The notes under the pieces: model-generated
What the model was told of the DNA's origin: nothing
The model's input: the letters and a program-made list of their open reading frames with translations, nothing else
Database searches by the model: none
Part shown: positions 8,679-17,200 of the stretch, piece by piece
Position numbering within the stretch: position 1 is the stretch's first letter
Layout of the letters: the number at the start of each line of letters is the position of its first letter
NCBI GenBank assembly: GCA_017470605.1
Contig: JAFUYH010000010.1
Span: 82,255-146,254 of the forward strand
From: Treponema sp.
GTDB taxonomy: Bacteria; Spirochaetota; Spirochaetia; Treponematales; Treponemataceae
Reading direction: 5' to 3'
Length of the DNA stretch: 64,000 bases
Position numbers and translations under genes: made by a program

Positions 8679-9947
8679 CTAGATGAAGTTCTTTACGCCG
8701 TCCAGATCAAGGGTGGCAAAAAGATCTTCTATAGTTTCACGACGGCGGATTTCCTTAAAGGAACCGTCTTCGCGCATAAGCACTTCTCCACATCTAAGTT
8801 TTCCATTGTAATTAAAGCCCATTGCCCTTCCATGAGCACCGGCATCATGAATAATAATCAGGTCACCCCGTTCAATTTTTGGAAGAGGTCTCTGAACGGC
8901 AAATTTATCACAGTTTTCACAAAGGGAACCTACAATATCATATACTTCAGACTTAGGAGCGTCTTCTTTACCACTTACTGTCACTTCATGATAGGCACCG
9001 TACATGCCGGGTCTCATCAAATCTGCCATACAGGAATCTACACCGATATATTCACGATATGTATGTTTTTCATGGATTGCAGTAGTAATAAGCCAGCCGT
9101 AAGGGCCTGTAATAGGGCGTCCACATTCCCAGTGAATTTCCAGAGGATCCAGACCTGCAGGAAGAAGAACCCTGTCATATTCTGCACGTATTCCTCTGGC
9201 TACTTCATCATAATCAACAGCCTTCTGCTCTGGACGGTAAGGAATGCCAAGGCCTCCACCCAAATCAACAAATTCAATACGGACACCGGCTTTTTCTTTA
9301 ATTTCCACACACAATTCAAAAAGCAGTTTTGCAGTATCAACAAAAAATGCAGGATTCAGTTCATTTGAAGCAACCATGGTATGAAGGCCAAAGTGCTTAA
9401 CACCTTCTGCCTTACAGATACGATAGGCTTCTATAATCTGAGAGCGGGTAAGACCGTATTTTGCTTCTTCCGGCTTTCCGATAATGGAATTACAGCCCTG
9501 CTTTTCTGAGCCCGGATTATAACGGAAGCAGATAGTTTCAGGCAGTTCACCACCCAAAGCATTTTTCAGAAATTCAATATGAGTAAAATCATCCAGATTG
9601 ATTATATTTCTATGGTCAAAGGCATATTTGTATTCAGAAGCAGGAGTTTCATTAGAAGTAAAAATAACTTTTTCCCGTTTTATACCGGCAAGATCAGAAA
9701 GAATGAGTTCAGGCAAGGAAGAGCAGTCTGCCCCACATCCTTCATCTGCAAGAATTTTTAAAATATAAGGATTAGGACAGGCTTTTACGGCAAAATGTTC
9801 GCAGAAAACTGGAAAAATGCTGAAAGCCTTGGTAAAGCGTTTCATATTCTCGCGGATTGCTTTTTCATCATAAAGATAAAATGGTGTTGGAAAATCCTTT
9901 ACAAGATTTGAAAGCTGAGAATCTGAAAGTGGAAAATTAGAACTCAT
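8679..9947 (-). CDS. lysA: Diaminopimelate decarboxylase-family enzyme
   Basis: This 422-residue PLP-dependent decarboxylase has the alanine-racemase-type barrel plus beta domain. It matches diaminopimelate decarboxylase, the last step of lysine synthesis. Visible are HFAVKACPNPYIL with the PLP lysine near residue 50, FVDLGGGLGIPY near 220, ECGRPITGPYGWL near 275, and GVDSCMADLMRPGMYGAYHE near 305. The segment GSLCENCDKFA near 345 holds the active-site Cys and Glu, but reads CENCD where lysA usually has CESGD. RRRET near the end is also typical. GAGGT precedes the ATG. A different decarboxylase of the same fold is possible, so substrate confidence is moderate. Confidence 0.75.
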   Translation of the reverse strand: MSSNFPLSDSQLSNLVKDFPTPFYLYDEKAIRENMKRFTKAFSIFPVFCEHFAVKACPNPYILKILADEGCGADCSSLPELILSDLAGIKREKVIFTSNETPASEYKYAFDHRNIINLDDFTHIEFLKNALGGELPETICFRYNPGSEKQGCNSIIGKPEEAKYGLTRSQIIEAYRICKAEGVKHFGLHTMVASNELNPAFFVDTAKLLFELCVEIKEKAGVRIEFVDLGGGLGIPYRPEQKAVDYDEVARGIRAEYDRVLLPAGLDPLEIHWECGRPITGPYGWLITTAIHEKHTYREYIGVDSCMADLMRPGMYGAYHEVTVSGKEDAPKSEVYDIVGSLCENCDKFAVQRPLPKIERGDLIIIHDAGAHGRAMGFNYNGKLRCGEVLMREDGSFKEIRRRETIEDLFATLDLDGVKNFI

Positions 9948-10079
9948 AATTACCTCGTCAATAAAGATGTTGCCCGTTCAAAAAAATATTTTTGCTCAGG
10001 TTTTAATAACTATATCACAGTATAACAAATTCATTTATTTTATAGAATTAAAATTTGTTTTTTTTTGATACTTACATTA

Positions 10080-10099
10080 CAATTATAATATTATAATTG
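10080..10099. promoter_or_regulatory. 20-bp perfect palindrome before the EAL gene
   Basis: The half CAATTATAAT is followed immediately by its exact complement. It ends at the first base of the ribosome binding site of the GGDEF-EAL gene. It could be an operator, or a chance result in AT-rich DNA that also holds the -10 box. Confidence 0.4.
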
Positions 10100-10112
10100 G
10101 AGAAGAGAAAAG

Positions 10113-12365
10113 ATGAAAAAAAAATTAAATCCTAAAAAAATTAAATTTACATTCTCCTTCTCCGTAGGGATAGTAATTATCCTTATTGTTACAGTGCTTA
10201 CAAATACAGTAATGTCCCGTTCCTTAAAAAATGCCCGCGACTCTTACTATGAAAGCTGCCATAAAGTTGTAGAAGGCTATTCCCAGTCAATTTACTGGTA
10301 TCTGGAAAATTACCACACATCACTTTCTTCTATATATAATGAAAATCTTTTTAAAAAAGAAAACGCGGAAGATATTCAAAAATGGCTGATAGACAATCTT
10401 CCTTTTATAGATGAAGATTTCTGCATTTTATATTACGTTACTCCAGACGGTAAAGGTTATTTTTCTAACGGAGCAACAGTTGACCTTTCCGACAGAAGCT
10501 ATCTGAAAACCTACACAACAGAAAAGGGCTCTCTTTACGTTACAGATTTTATAACCACACCCTATACAGACTACCCTATTTTTATAATAGAAGAACCTGT
10601 ATTTTCAGAAGATAATGTATATTACGGAATGCTTTGTGCCGCAGTAAAAATCCAGCTTCTTGAAAAAGTTACAAAAGAAATCAAAATCGGAGACAAATGC
10701 AACATTTACCTTCAGGACAGAAACGGAATCTTTCTTATTCACCCTGATTCATCTTACATAGGAAAAACCTTTGTTCCTTCTAACCCGCAATTTGCTCATA
10801 TAAGTTCTGTGATAGTTTCAAATTCTACAGAAGGACTTTTAGAAACAGAAAATGAAAACGGAGAGATTGTAGACCTTTTTTATACTAAAGTAAGCAACTG
10901 CGGATGGACTCTGGGACTTGCCTTCCCTAAAAAATATCTTTTGCAGCTGTACAAACAGCAGAACAAAACCAGATTTATTATTTTATTTATTTCTTTAATT
11001 TCACTTATAATACTTATTTTACTTGAAAACATTATTCTGGATATTTTTTATAAAAAACAGATTATAAATACGGATTATGATCCACTTACAAACCTTTGGA
11101 CAAGACAGAGATTTGAAGCAGAAGCGTCTAGAATCATGAAGCGCTACACCAGAGCAAAGTTTATGCTTATTGAATCTGACATCCGCGGATTTAAATTTAT
11201 AAACCAGAATTATGGAGAAGAAGCGGCAGACAAGATAATTTTCTTCTATTCTACCCTTCTAAATTCACTTACTAATGAATATCACGGAATTATAGGAAGA
11301 GGCTACGCAGATCATTTTTATTCATTTATCAAAATTACAGAAGTCCGCAAGGCTATGGCGGCATTTAGAAAGGGAATGGAAGAAGTAAATGAAAAATTAA
11401 AAACTTATGAAATTCCTTTCTTCCCCAAATTTGGAATTGCATTCCTTATGCCTAATTCTGCAGAAAGGGAAACTACAATTCAGTCTCTTATAGGCCGTGC
11501 TTCTTTTGCAAAAAGTACAATTAAAGATAATATGATAACCCAATATTCCATTTACAATTCCAAGCTTCTGGCTCAAATAAATAAGGAGCATTATCTGGAA
11601 TCTGTAATGGAAGCTTCTCTTGAAACAAAAGAGTTTTTTGTAATGTATCAGCCTAAAATAGCCCTTTCCAGTGACAGGATTGTTGGCGCAGAAGCCCTTG
11701 TACGCTGGTATAACAAAGATTTAGGGCTTCTTACCCCTGATAAATTCATCCCTCTTTTTGAACGCAACGGTTTTATTACAAAACTGGACTTTTATGTTTA
11801 CGATCAGGTATTTCAGTTTCTAAGCCGTCAGATTAAGGAACATAAGCCTGTAGTTCCAATTTCCCTGAATATGAGCCGCAATCACAGTAAGCCTGATAAA
11901 TTCATGCATGATTTTATGGCACTTTTTAAAAGGTATTCTATTCCGCCTCACCTTATTCAGGTTGAAATTCTGGAGCGTTCTGTAATGGACAGCAATACCC
12001 TGCAGGAAATTACAAACATGCTGCACAAAGAAGGCTTTACAGTTGCCATGGATGACTTTGGAAGCGGTGAATCTTCTTTGAATATGCTTACAAAAGTTCC
12101 TGTAGATGTCCTTAAATTTGACAGGGAATTTCTGCTTTCTTCAACAAAAGAAAACGGAAGCATGGATGCCAAGTCTGCTAAATTCATAGAAATTTTAATT
12201 GATTTGAGCAAGCACCTTGATAAAGAAACTGTTTTTGAAGGTGTTGAGACTCAGGCCCAGAGAGACTTTCTGCGCTCCATTGAATGTGACCAGGCTCAGG
12301 GCTATTTTTATTCAAAACCGCTCTCTGAACAGGATTACATTCAATTCATAAACATGCATTCCTGA
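10113..12365 (+). CDS. Cache-GGDEF(degenerate)-EAL cyclic-di-GMP phosphodiesterase
   Basis: This 750-residue membrane sensor has a membrane segment at about 15-35, a periplasmic Cache-like sensor domain up to about 285 (SDRSYLKTY and GILCAAVKI-type strands), a second membrane helix at about 290-310, a GGDEF domain and an EAL domain. The GGDEF site reads GRGYADHF, so diguanylate cyclase activity is not expected. The EAL domain looks complete: EALVRW at 527, LNMSRNH, LERSVM, MDDFGSGESS, FDREFL, EGVETQAQ and QAQGYFYSKPL. It should therefore bind a signal outside the inner membrane and hydrolyse c-di-GMP. A GGAGAAGAG ribosome binding site precedes the ATG. No partner gene is adjacent. Confidence 0.88.
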   Translation: MKKKLNPKKIKFTFSFSVGIVIILIVTVLTNTVMSRSLKNARDSYYESCHKVVEGYSQSIYWYLENYHTSLSSIYNENLFKKENAEDIQKWLIDNLPFIDEDFCILYYVTPDGKGYFSNGATVDLSDRSYLKTYTTEKGSLYVTDFITTPYTDYPIFIIEEPVFSEDNVYYGMLCAAVKIQLLEKVTKEIKIGDKCNIYLQDRNGIFLIHPDSSYIGKTFVPSNPQFAHISSVIVSNSTEGLLETENENGEIVDLFYTKVSNCGWTLGLAFPKKYLLQLYKQQNKTRFIILFISLISLIILILLENIILDIFYKKQIINTDYDPLTNLWTRQRFEAEASRIMKRYTRAKFMLIESDIRGFKFINQNYGEEAADKIIFFYSTLLNSLTNEYHGIIGRGYADHFYSFIKITEVRKAMAAFRKGMEEVNEKLKTYEIPFFPKFGIAFLMPNSAERETTIQSLIGRASFAKSTIKDNMITQYSIYNSKLLAQINKEHYLESVMEASLETKEFFVMYQPKIALSSDRIVGAEALVRWYNKDLGLLTPDKFIPLFERNGFITKLDFYVYDQVFQFLSRQIKEHKPVVPISLNMSRNHSKPDKFMHDFMALFKRYSIPPHLIQVEILERSVMDSNTLQEITNMLHKEGFTVAMDDFGSGESSLNMLTKVPVDVLKFDREFLLSSTKENGSMDAKSAKFIEILIDLSKHLDKETVFEGVETQAQRDFLRSIECDQAQGYFYSKPLSEQDYIQFINMHS

Positions 12366-12386
12366 CAGCAAAAAGAAAACCGCAAA

Positions 12387-12410
12387 GCGCTCGCGAGATT
12401 TATCGAGCGC
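12387..12410 (-). terminator. Terminator after gatB
   Basis: GCGCTCG and CGAGCGC arms close a ten-base loop. On the reverse strand the stem is followed by a T-rich tract (TTTGCGGTTTTCTTTTT). It lies just beyond the gatB stop, between the two convergent genes. Confidence 0.7.
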
Positions 12411-12430
12411 ACCCATGTATGGGGGGCAGC

Positions 12431-13969
12431 TTATAATGCAGCCAGATGTTTATTCAGGAGCTCTGTTGCCTGCTTAGGGTTAGCCTTTCCATGAGACTGT
12501 TTCATAACCTGCCCCATGAGCCATCCCACAACGTTTGTCTTTCCGCCCTTAAAGTCTTCTATAGCCTTAGGGTTGGCGGCAATTACATCCTGAACAATCT
12601 TATCAATTTCACCTGCATCGCTTACAACTTCCATGCCCTTCTCTTTGATGATAAGTGACGGCATTTTGTTTGTTGCAAGCATTTCGGCAAAGACTTCCTT
12701 ACCCTGCTTTGATGTGATTTTTCCGTCTTCGAGGGCATCGGCAAGCTCTGCAATGTGAGCTGGTGTAAGGCTTATGTCTGTAATGCCGATTTTCTTTTCG
12801 TTCAAAACAGCAAGAAGTTCTGCAAGAATAAGGTTTACAGCCTTTTTAGGATTCTTTGACTTTGTAGCGGCATCTTCAAAGAAGAGAGCCAGGTCTCTGG
12901 TAGAAGTAATTGTTTCTACGTCAAAATCTGTCATGCCGTACTGAGCCTTATAGCGCTGGCGTTTTGCTTCTGGAAGCTCGCCAACCTTTTCTTTAGCAGC
13001 AGCAATAAGTTCTTCGCTTACTGTGAATGGTTTAATATCAGGTTCAGTAGTAAAGCGGTAGTCTACAAAAGAGTTCTTTGTACGCTGAACTACAGTCTGG
13101 CCTTTTTCTTCATCCCACCCCATTGTTACCTTAAAGCCGGGATTGAATTCCTGACGGTCTTCCTGGAATTCCTTGAGCTGGCGCTGGGCTTCATAAGTGC
13201 AGGCCTCGCGAATTGCCTTAAAAGAGTTCAGGTTTTTGATTTCGGAAATCGGTGTGTGCCAGAGTTTTCCGTCTTCCCAGACGTTAAGGTTGATGTTGGC
13301 GTCACAGCGCATATTACCTTCTTCAAGGTTACCGTTTGTTACCTTTACATAGCGCAGGATTTCCTGAACAGTCTGCATGAAAAGGGCTGCTTCTTCCGGG
13401 CTGGTCATATCCGGCTTTGTTACAATTTCTATAAGCGGAGTTCCGCAACGGTTGTAGTCGATGTAGGAGTGGGCACCCTGAAGGTGGAGAGACTTACCTA
13501 CGTCTTCCTCAAGGTGGATTCGTTCTACGCGGACACGGCGGTATTTCCCATCTCCTACAATACAGTCCTGACCAATGAAATTCTGAGGTCGGCACTTTGC
13601 TCCGCCCGGCTGTTCGTCTTTAGGATAGCTTCTGAAAGGAAGGTCTACATAACCGTCTGTACAGAGGGGAATATCATACTGGGTAATCTGATAGCCCTTT
13701 GCAAGGTCAGGATAAAAATAATGCTTGCGGTCGAATTTTGTAAAACGGGCAATGTTACAGTTGAGAGCCTGACCGGCAACTGCTCCCAGCTCTACATAAC
13801 CTTTTGAAATACGGGGCATGGCACCAGGCAAGCCCAGACATACAGGGCATACACGGGTATCAGGCATTCCGCCGTAGCGGTTTTCGCAGGCACAGAAAGC
13901 CTTGGTTTTAGTCAAAAGCTGAGTATGGATTTCACAACCGATTACAATTTCCCACTTATCAATCATCAT
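12431..13969 (-). CDS. gatB: Asp/Glu-tRNA amidotransferase subunit B
   Basis: This 512-residue protein is the GatB subunit of GatCAB, which converts Glu-tRNA(Gln) and Asp-tRNA(Asn) to the amide forms by activating and amidating the tRNA-bound residue. The N-terminal WEIVIGCEIHTQL, CPVCLGLPGAMP, FDRKHYFYPDLAKGYQITQ and LHLEED-like (HLEEDVGKSLH) blocks are hallmarks of the family, as is EGNMRCDANINL. The C-terminal GatB/Yqey tail domain ends GWLMGQVMKQSHGKANP. Two adjacent ATGs are possible starts; GAGG lies 4-7 bases upstream. gatA and gatC are not in this window, so the subunits are not in one operon here. Confidence 0.97.
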   Translation of the reverse strand: MMIDKWEIVIGCEIHTQLLTKTKAFCACENRYGGMPDTRVCPVCLGLPGAMPRISKGYVELGAVAGQALNCNIARFTKFDRKHYFYPDLAKGYQITQYDIPLCTDGYVDLPFRSYPKDEQPGGAKCRPQNFIGQDCIVGDGKYRRVRVERIHLEEDVGKSLHLQGAHSYIDYNRCGTPLIEIVTKPDMTSPEEAALFMQTVQEILRYVKVTNGNLEEGNMRCDANINLNVWEDGKLWHTPISEIKNLNSFKAIREACTYEAQRQLKEFQEDRQEFNPGFKVTMGWDEEKGQTVVQRTKNSFVDYRFTTEPDIKPFTVSEELIAAAKEKVGELPEAKRQRYKAQYGMTDFDVETITSTRDLALFFEDAATKSKNPKKAVNLILAELLAVLNEKKIGITDISLTPAHIAELADALEDGKITSKQGKEVFAEMLATNKMPSLIIKEKGMEVVSDAGEIDKIVQDVIAANPKAIEDFKGGKTNVVGWLMGQVMKQSHGKANPKQATELLNKHLAAL

Positions 13970-14067
13970 TTTCCTCTATAATAAAACTGCAAATATGAAT
14001 GCAGAACAGATTTTATAATAATAACGAAAAATTGAACTTCATACAATATACATGGCAAGAGCATTCA

Positions 14068-14191
14068 GGCAAACGCATTATAAAGTTTGCACATTTATAT
14101 GGCAGTCGCCAAAAATCTCAAAGCCTTTTCAGCCTCGGTTTCACTGCCATCCATCAGATTTTACAGAGCACTGCATTATAATGCGTTTGCC
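14068..14191. repeat. 124-bp inverted-repeat element (MITE/REP-like)
   Basis: The element is bounded by a perfect 15-bp terminal inverted repeat, GGCAAACGCATTATA at 14068-14082 and its complement at 14177-14191. The interior carries no gene. A related sequence begins at 63851 and shares the left end (CATTATAAAGTTTGCACATTT with one change), ATGGCAGTCGCCAAA, and an inverted AAATCTGATGGA module. Two related copies with terminal inverted repeats and no transposase suggest a non-autonomous mobile or REP-type element. It lies immediately upstream of the alpha-2-macroglobulin gene promoter. Confidence 0.7.
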
Positions 14192-14225
14192 CTATATTTT
14201 ATGGTGGAAAGAACCTGTATTTCAG

Positions 14226-14234
14226 TGCTATAAT
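14226..14234 (+). promoter_or_regulatory. Extended -10 promoter of the A2M gene
   Basis: TGCTATAAT is an extended -10 element (TGn plus a perfect TATAAT). No clear -35 is seen. It gives a leader of about 30 bases before the ATG at 14271. Confidence 0.5.
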
Positions 14235-14270
14235 ATTTACATAAAAGTTTATCAAAAAAGGGAGTTTTTT

Positions 14271-17200
14271 ATGAAAAAGAAACTGTTCATCATCCTTTCT
14301 GTTTTTTCAATCCTTTCTCTTTTTTCATGCAAAAAAGAAGAATACAAGCCGAATTCAGGAAAAACTGCACCGTCAGAAAAACTGAAGCTCACCTGCCGCA
14401 TTGTGGAACCTTCCACCTGGTATGGCAGGGAAACTCCAGACCAGCTTGCCCTTTATTTTGACGGTTCAGCCGCAAAACTGGAAGATGTAGGAAAAAGTCC
14501 TTCGGGAACTGTTTCCATCAGCCCGGAAATTGCAGGAAGCTGGCTTTGGGAAAACGATTCAAGCCTTATATTCCAGCCTACAGAAAACTGGAAGCTTGAT
14601 ACAAAATATAAAATCTCCCTGGGGCAGAATCTTTTTGCAGACAACGTAAGCGTAAAGGCAGACATAAGTTTTACGACAGAAGAATTTTCTGCTGAATTAA
14701 ATGACACAAACTTTGCAGTAGATCCTGAAGACCCTAATATAAAGAAGGTATATACAACAATTTCTGCGTCAAATCCTATGCAGAAAGAAGAAATCGAAAA
14801 ATTCATCACCTTAACCCTTGAATCAAAAGGCAGCAAAAACACAGTCAAAACAAACATAGGATTTACAGTTTCCTTTAATAAAACTGCAACAGAAGCCTAC
14901 ATTGCCAGTGACAACATTCCAATGCCGCCTAAAACTTCTGAACTTAGCGTAAACCTTAAGGCCGGCATTAAATGTGCAGACGGTTCAGCCTATTCAAAAC
15001 ACCCTGATTCTGACACAGTAGAAGTTCCAGGCCTCAGCGATTATGTAAGAATCAACAATATTTCTCACAGTCTTGTAAAAAATGATGACAATAATTATGA
15101 TCAGGTTCTTTTTATAGAAACAAAGGGTGATATTTCAGCAGAAGAGCTGGAAAAGCACCTTACAATTTACATGCTTCCAAAAGACAGACCCGAACAGCAG
15201 GGCTGGGAGGCAGTAAAAAATTACAGCTGGTATAGCGGAGACCCAAGCATTACAGACCTTGTAATCTCTAAATCAGAAAAAATTCAGGCAAAAGCAATTC
15301 CAACAGAAACACCTTTTTCCTCTACAAACTCCTTTAAGTTTAAGGCAACTCCTTCCCGCTCCCTGTATATTCAGCTTTCAGGCGGACTTGTTTTCCATGG
15401 CGGTTACAGGCTTGAAGAAGCAACAAGCAGCGTTATAAAAGTAAGGGAATATCCAAAGGAACTGGGAATTCTTTCAGAAGGAACGATTCTTTCCCTTTCC
15501 GGCAGCAACAAGATGGCAATGTATTCCCGAGGTGTAAGAAAAGTTTACTACACGCTTTCAAGAATCATGCCAAAAGACATTAATCACCTTGTTTCCATGT
15601 CTAACGGAAACATGAAGAATTTTTCATTCAACAATTATAATTTTAATGAAAATAATATTGCAGAAAGCAAATCTTTTGAAAAAGATATTTACGATGCTTC
15701 CGATGAAGAAATCTCATATTTTTCTTATGATTTTTCAAATGACTTAAAGGCAGACAGCAGAAAAAATCTGGCAAACGGACTTTTTATCTTTAAGGTAGAA
15801 GGCGGCGGAATGTCTGACAAACGCTTTATTCTTGTAACTGACCTGGGCTTCTTTGTAAAAACCGGTACAGACGGTAAAAAAGACGTTTTTGTCCAGTCAA
15901 TTTCTACAGGCCGCCCTGTTCAGAATGCAAGCGTAAGCATTATAGGACTAAACGGAAACTCCCTGGTTTCCATAGCTACAGATAAAAACGGACACGCAAT
16001 CCTTCCTTACCTTTCATCAGATGACTATTCAGCAGAACACAAACCGACTGCTTACGGTGTAAAAACTTCAAATGACCTTTCTTTCATGCCTTATTCTGAA
16101 AGGGGAAGAAAACTTGACTATTCAAACTTTGACGTTGGCGGAATTTACGGACAGACAAATCCAAATACCCTTACAGGCTACATTTTCTCTGACCGGGGCA
16201 TGTACAGGCCGGGAGACACTGTAAATCTGGGCCTTATCGTAAAGGCCGGAGACTGGGATATTGACCTTTCAAACATCACTTTTGAATGCAGTGTAAGAGA
16301 CGCAAACAGCAAGACGATTCTTTCAAAACAGTTCCAGCTGGATTCTTCGGGCTTCTCAGAAATTAATTTCAGCACTCAGGACTACTCGCCTACAGGCCTT
16401 TACACAGTTTCCGTTTACCGCCTTATTCAGCAGAATAACCGCATTACGAGCGAATATCTTACGGGCACTCAGGTAAAAATAGAAGAATTCCTTCCTGACA
16501 CCCTAAAAATTGCCGCAAGTTTTAATCCTCTTCCAAATGAAGGATGGATAAATCCGGGAGATATAAAGGGAAGCGTTTCCCTTAAAAATCTTTTTGGAAC
16601 TCCTGCCGCCGGCAATGAAATAAAGGCACAGATGACTTTAAGCCCCGGCTTCCCTAGCCTTAGAAGATACAAGGATTACCGTTTTTCTGACCCTTACTAT
16701 AAAGGAAAGACTTTTGAAGAATTCCTTGGAACAAAAACGACTGACGAGAATGGTGAAGTCAGTTTTGATTTGAATACCCAGAAATTTGAAAAAGCCACCT
16801 ATTGCCTTGATTTTTATGCAGAAGGATATGTAAAGGGAGGCGGACGCAGTGTTTCCCAGAATGCAAGAACCTATGTTTCTCCACTCAAATATATAATCGG
16901 CTATAAAACAGACGGAAGCCTTTCCTATATTTCAAGAGATTCTGTAAGAAAAGTAAGTCTTCTTGCCATTGACCAGAATCTTGAAAAAACTGACGTAAAA
17001 AACATCACGCTTAAAATAGAAGAAATCAAATATGTTTCTACCCTTGTAAAGCAGTATAATGGACAGTATAAATATCAGTCTGTAAAAAAATCTTATCCTC
17101 TTACATCAGCCAAGATTGATATTTCAAAAGATGGCTATGAATATCTGCTTCCAACAGGCGAAGGCGGCGAATACAAGGTTTCTATCATTGACGATTCGGA

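Noticed and set aside
14052..14270. N-terminal extension of the A2M gene
   Set aside because: The frame runs through the repeat element, has no ribosome binding site, and would bury the lipoprotein signal that starts at 14271.
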